Positions 61,225-64,000 of a DNA stretch of 64,000 nt are shown here, in pieces (within the stretch, counting starts at the first letter, position 1; every line of letters begins with the position of its first letter). The stretch spans positions 3,596,001-3,660,000 of the forward strand of contig NZ_CP058554.1 in the NCBI RefSeq assembly GCF_014109725.1. Direction: 5' to 3'. Both the position numbers and the translations under genes were made by a program. This stretch comes from Comamonas piscis. Its GTDB lineage: Bacteria; Pseudomonadota; Gammaproteobacteria; Burkholderiales; Burkholderiaceae_C. Below the pieces are notes generated by a model. It was not told where the DNA came from and made no database searches. It worked only from the letters and a program-made list of their open reading frames with translations.

Positions 61225-62043
61225 ATGCAATTCCAAGTTCAAGCTGCCGACCTGTATGCCTACACCGGCGGCAAAGCGCTGGATGCGAGCCAGCCCACTG
61301 CCATCTTCATCCACGGCGTGCTGTGTGACCACAGCGTCTGGGCGCTGCAAAGCCGCTACCTGGCCAACCACGGCTGGAACGTGCTGGCCATCGACCTGCC
61401 CGGCCACTGCAAAAGTGGCGGCCCAGCACCGCGCAGTGTGGAAGAAGCGGCCGACACCATCGCCCAGCTGCTCGATGCCGCAGGCCTGGAGCGCGCCGCC
61501 CTTATCGGCCACAGCTGGGGGAGCCTGATTGCGATGGAAGCGGCAGCGCGCCTGGGCACGCGCGTCAGCCACCTGGTTCTGGTCGGTACCGCCGATCCGA
61601 TGAAGGTCGCCCCCGCCTTGCTGGAGCAAGCGCTGAATGCGACGGACCAGGCCATTGGCATGGTGCAGACCTTCTCGCGCGCCACCCTGGCCCCACCCTC
61701 CGGCGCTGGCAGCTGGGTGTTTGGCGCCGGCATGGCGCTAGCCCGCCGTGTGCAGGCCAGCAACCGCGATACCAACCTGCTGCACACCGGCTTTGTGGCC
61801 TGCGACAGCTACCGCAACGGCCAGGCCGCCATGGCCGCCCTGGCCTGCCCCGTGCTGTTTGTGCTGGGCGAGCAAGACCAGATGACCCCAGCCAAAGCTG
61901 CACGCAGCCTCATCGATGCCGCAAAGGCCGCTGGCAAGCAGGTACAGGTCCAGATGCTGCCCTGCGGCCACAACCAGATGACCGAGTCGCCTGACGAAAC
62001 CCTGTTTGCAATCCACGATTTCCTCAAAACGCCAAAAGCCTAG
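61225..62043 (+). CDS. Alpha/beta hydrolase
   Basis: This 272-residue protein has the oxyanion HG (FIHGVLCDHSVW), the nucleophile elbow GHSWGS with Ser97, the acid in LGEQDQMTP (about residue 218) and the His in PCGHNQMTES (about 252). The catalytic triad is complete. It lies 17 bp after the GNAT gene, probably in the metY transcript. It is not of the MetX (homoserine acetyltransferase) length or pattern. The substrate is unknown. Confidence 0.9.
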   Translation: MQFQVQAADLYAYTGGKALDASQPTAIFIHGVLCDHSVWALQSRYLANHGWNVLAIDLPGHCKSGGPAPRSVEEAADTIAQLLDAAGLERAALIGHSWGSLIAMEAAARLGTRVSHLVLVGTADPMKVAPALLEQALNATDQAIGMVQTFSRATLAPPSGAGSWVFGAGMALARRVQASNRDTNLLHTGFVACDSYRNGQAAMAALACPVLFVLGEQDQMTPAKAARSLIDAAKAAGKQVQVQMLPCGHNQMTESPDETLFAIHDFLKTPKA

Positions 62044-62280
62044 CCACCAGGCAGTGCGTGAGAGAGTGTTGCAGCGCTGCATGCGTGACTATTAGCTTTG
62101 CTAATGTGATATTGCTTTTGTTTTTATAGCAGTAGATCACGTATGTATCTGGCGTAAGAAGGCGTAAGCCACCACAAAAAATGCCGCAATCCGGGCATCA
62201 AATGCGTTAGCCTATCCGCTAGGCCAATGGAGGCCCAGCCAGCTGCATCTGAGAAGCTGCAGACTAGATACATACCATTT
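62044..62280. other. AT-rich intergenic stretch before the immunity gene
   Basis: The stretch is clearly more AT-rich than the flanks, with ATTAGCTTTGCTAAT (62091-62105), an inverted repeat TTAGC-TTTGC-like, and TTGCTTTTGTTTTTATAG. No gene is seen. A frame continuing upstream from the next gene uses rare AGA and ATA codons, so it is probably not translated. Confidence 0.5.
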
Positions 62281-63144
62281 ATGCAATACAAGGCCCTTCC
62301 CTGCTTGCTGCAACACTGCCAGGCGCAACCCTGGCATTTGCTGCGGCCGCGCGTGGACATGGACCTGGAGCGATGGGCGGAGACCTGGGCAGACCAGCTG
62401 TCGAGCCTGCATGAATTCGCCAGCCATGGTTACTACGGGCTGGATGTGCAGGATCTCGATGCCGACAGCCAACGCGCTGCCCGGGCCGGCTGGTGCCGTG
62501 CGGCACTTCAGTCGCTGGCACTGTTGGATCTAGCCTACAGCCGGGGCCTGCCGCCCCGCGCGATGGAGAGCCTGTTTGAACATGTGCTGCACTGGTGCAA
62601 TGAATATGCGGTCTTCATGCGCAGCGATGCCGCAACGCCCGCGCAGGCCCGCCAACCCATCAACCCCGCCTCCAACAGCTACCCGGCCGCCGTGCAGCTG
62701 CTGGCCCTGCCCGTCTTGCTGGAGCGCCAAGAGCTGATCCCCGGCATCGTCGAGCGTTTGCTGGGCAACCGCTGCGACTGCCTACTCGATTACCTGAGTG
62801 CCGTCGCCTGCGAAAAGGACGAGGCCTCGGCCCAGGTCTTCTGCCCCAAGCCCTATGCCGATCTGGGCGAATTTTTCGAGCAGTCCGAGCTGGGCACCGA
62901 GCCCCTGCAGCACTACCTGGCAGAGAACTACAGCAGCCAGTTGCACCCGGCCCTGGCTGCTATCGGCCGGCTGATTGGCATGGGCGAGCACCATCCCCGC
63001 TGGGCCTGGGAAGTCGCTGCCTTGGTGGTGCTCTATGAGCTGGACGACAGCCCCCTGACCGCCTACAGCTGCTACCCCGCCGATATGGTGGCCCTGGCCC
63101 GCCAGCGCCTGGCCGTCCATGAAGCCAGCTTCGCCGCGCACTGA
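62281..63144 (+). CDS. PoNi-like immunity protein (DUF1910/DUF1911 type), orphan
   Basis: This protein of about 287 residues is all-helical. The C-terminal half matches the DUF1911 pattern: SNSYPAAVQLLALPVLLERQ, FCPKPYADLGEFFE, RWAWEVAALVVLYELDDSPL and AYSCYPADMVALARQRL. Such proteins neutralise PoNe-type DNase toxins of type VI secretion and other polymorphic systems. No toxin gene is adjacent. An upstream ATG at 62227 would add 18 residues with rare codons. It lacks a clear ribosome-binding site and lies after an AT-rich stretch, which suggests acquisition. Confidence 0.78.
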   Translation: MQYKALPCLLQHCQAQPWHLLRPRVDMDLERWAETWADQLSSLHEFASHGYYGLDVQDLDADSQRAARAGWCRAALQSLALLDLAYSRGLPPRAMESLFEHVLHWCNEYAVFMRSDAATPAQARQPINPASNSYPAAVQLLALPVLLERQELIPGIVERLLGNRCDCLLDYLSAVACEKDEASAQVFCPKPYADLGEFFEQSELGTEPLQHYLAENYSSQLHPALAAIGRLIGMGEHHPRWAWEVAALVVLYELDDSPLTAYSCYPADMVALARQRLAVHEASFAAH

Positions 63145-63181
63145 GCGCATGCCCTTCTCCAAAAGCTAACTCGGCAGATCG

Positions 63182-63216
63182 CCATCAGGCAAGTCGCCTG
63201 ATTGGCTGCATTTTTT
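63182..63216 (+). terminator. Terminator after the immunity gene
   Basis: ATCAGGC and GCCTGAT form a 7-bp stem with loop AAGTC, extended by GCC/GGC across a bulge, followed by TGCATTTTTTAG. Confidence 0.7.
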
Positions 63217-63232
63217 AGCGATCAAACTGCGC

Positions 63233-64000
63233 TCAAGCCTTGGTGGGATCCGCAGGCACCGCATCCAGCAACGCAGGTTCCAGATCCTGCACTACTGCAT
63301 CCACCGCTTCCACCGGCACCTCATCAGGCAGCCACTCGCGCCGCTCCAGCAGCGCAATCAGCGCGATCTGGTCCAGGCCGCTGTGCCACCACAGGGGCTC
63401 GGTGGCCTCATTGCGGTCCAGCATCAGTGCAGAAACCAGCGGCGCAGCCAAAGTCTGCGCAGGCTCGATCAACAGCACATAGCGCATGTCCTGCTGGCTT
63501 TCGGTAACGCCAGCGGTGGACCGGCGCTCGTCCACATCCACCACGGCACCCACCCAATCGAGCTGGCACAGCACATCCAGCGCGCGGTGCAGCTGCACAT
63601 CTTCCACCTTCAAGCGGGTGGCCAACTGGTGCAGGTACAGGCCCTTCTCAGGCTGGTAGCGCATCAGGTTCAGTTGGCGCAGGCATTCCAGCGCCAGCTG
63701 AAAATCCCAGCTCTGCGCCAGCGGCAGCCGGGCCACACCGGCCAACAGGCTGGGCAGGTAGGCGGCCACCACGGCGCCCAGCAGCACAATCACCCAGGCC
63801 ACATAAATCCAGATCAGCAAGATCGGCAAGGTGGCAAAGGTGCCATAGATGGTCGAGTAGGTCGGCACATAGACGAGGTACAAGGTCAGCACCTTCTTGG
63901 CCACCTCAATGCCCACCGCCACAAACAGGCCACCGGCCAGCGCATCGCGCCAGCGCACATGGGTGTTGGGCACATAGCGGTACATGGCGGTCACGCCAGC
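63233..64000 (-). CDS. YihY/BrkB family inner-membrane protein (partial, C-terminal part)
   Basis: The start lies beyond the right edge; 255 codons are visible. Two hydrophobic segments (DALAGGLFVAVGIEVAKKVL and ILLIWIYVAWVIVLLGAVVA) with the motif YGTFATLPILLIWIY are typical of YihY/BrkB. A soluble C-terminal domain of about 160 residues follows, winged-helix-like (LHQLATRLKVEDVQLHRALD), as often found in betaproteobacterial members. The function is unknown; early claims as RNase BN are not supported for this family. Confidence 0.9.
   Translation of the reverse strand, partial: AGVTAMYRYVPNTHVRWRDALAGGLFVAVGIEVAKKVLTLYLVYVPTYSTIYGTFATLPILLIWIYVAWVIVLLGAVVAAYLPSLLAGVARLPLAQSWDFQLALECLRQLNLMRYQPEKGLYLHQLATRLKVEDVQLHRALDVLCQLDWVGAVVDVDERRSTAGVTESQQDMRYVLLIEPAQTLAAPLVSALMLDRNEATEPLWWHSGLDQIALIALLERREWLPDEVPVEAVDAVVQDLEPALLDAVPADPTKA

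Overview
The window looks like a core-chromosome segment of a betaproteobacterium of the order Burkholderiales, most likely family Comamonadaceae (Comamonas or Delftia type). The grounds are high GC, the bam/lpx cluster order rpsB-tsf-pyrH-frr-uppS-cdsA-dxr-rseP-bamA-skp-lpxD-fabZ-lpxA-lpxB-rnhB-trmH, a carA-small ORF-carB arrangement, a Kdo 3-hydroxylase next to greA, and a ZTP riboswitch in front of glyA. Species cannot be fixed from the sequence alone. No phage, insertion sequence, CRISPR array or integrase was seen.

Layout. 1-3.4 kb: minus-strand pstS-pstC-pstA-pstB phosphate transporter with a clean Pho box, divergent from ppx (exopolyphosphatase). 4.9-7.1 kb: a 2-hydroxyacid dehydrogenase and an OlsB-like ornithine acyltransferase with a possible second Pho box. 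7.1-12.2 kb: glmM, folP, ftsH (with a sigma-32-like promoter) and rlmE, divergent from yhbY and a glycosyltransferase-like gene. 13.6-20.6 kb (minus): kdoO, a DUF4149 membrane protein, greA, carB, an unknown small gene and carA. carA starts with GTG and its Shine-Dalgarno (SD) sequence lies in a hairpin arm. 20.8-36.0 kb (minus): one long, tightly packed block for translation factors, isoprenoid and phospholipid precursors, lipid A synthesis and outer-membrane assembly. 36.4-39.2 kb (plus): a DadA-like oxidase and the NAD(P)HX repair enzyme Nnr, then a convergent short-chain dehydrogenase (SDR).

40-43.3 kb: rnr (RNase R, TTG start, no N-terminal helix-turn-helix) is divergent from four tandem tRNA-Leu(CAG) genes, most with their own terminators. 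43.4-50.3 kb (minus): two large envelope or regulatory proteins of the DUF349 and DUF748 families. 50.3-51.6 kb: a 1.2 kb gene-poor, partly AT-rich gap. It holds a perfect FNR/ANR-type palindrome, several inverted repeats and a four-hairpin leader in front of a lytic transglycosylase gene. 52.6-54.6 kb: ZTP riboswitch, glyA and nrdR. 54.7-64 kb: aroC; a divergent pair made of a CoA-transferase with apparently permuted domain order and a helix-turn-helix/citrate-synthase fusion; a CBS-pair protein; metY, a GNAT acetyltransferase and an alpha/beta hydrolase in one run; an orphan PoNi-type (DUF1911) immunity gene; and the C-terminal part of a YihY/BrkB membrane protein.

Most genes are housekeeping. 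The least explained elements are the transglycosylase leader and FNR site, the CoA-transferase/HTH-citrate synthase pair, the orphan immunity gene, and the regulatory sites proposed for carA, ftsH and olsB.
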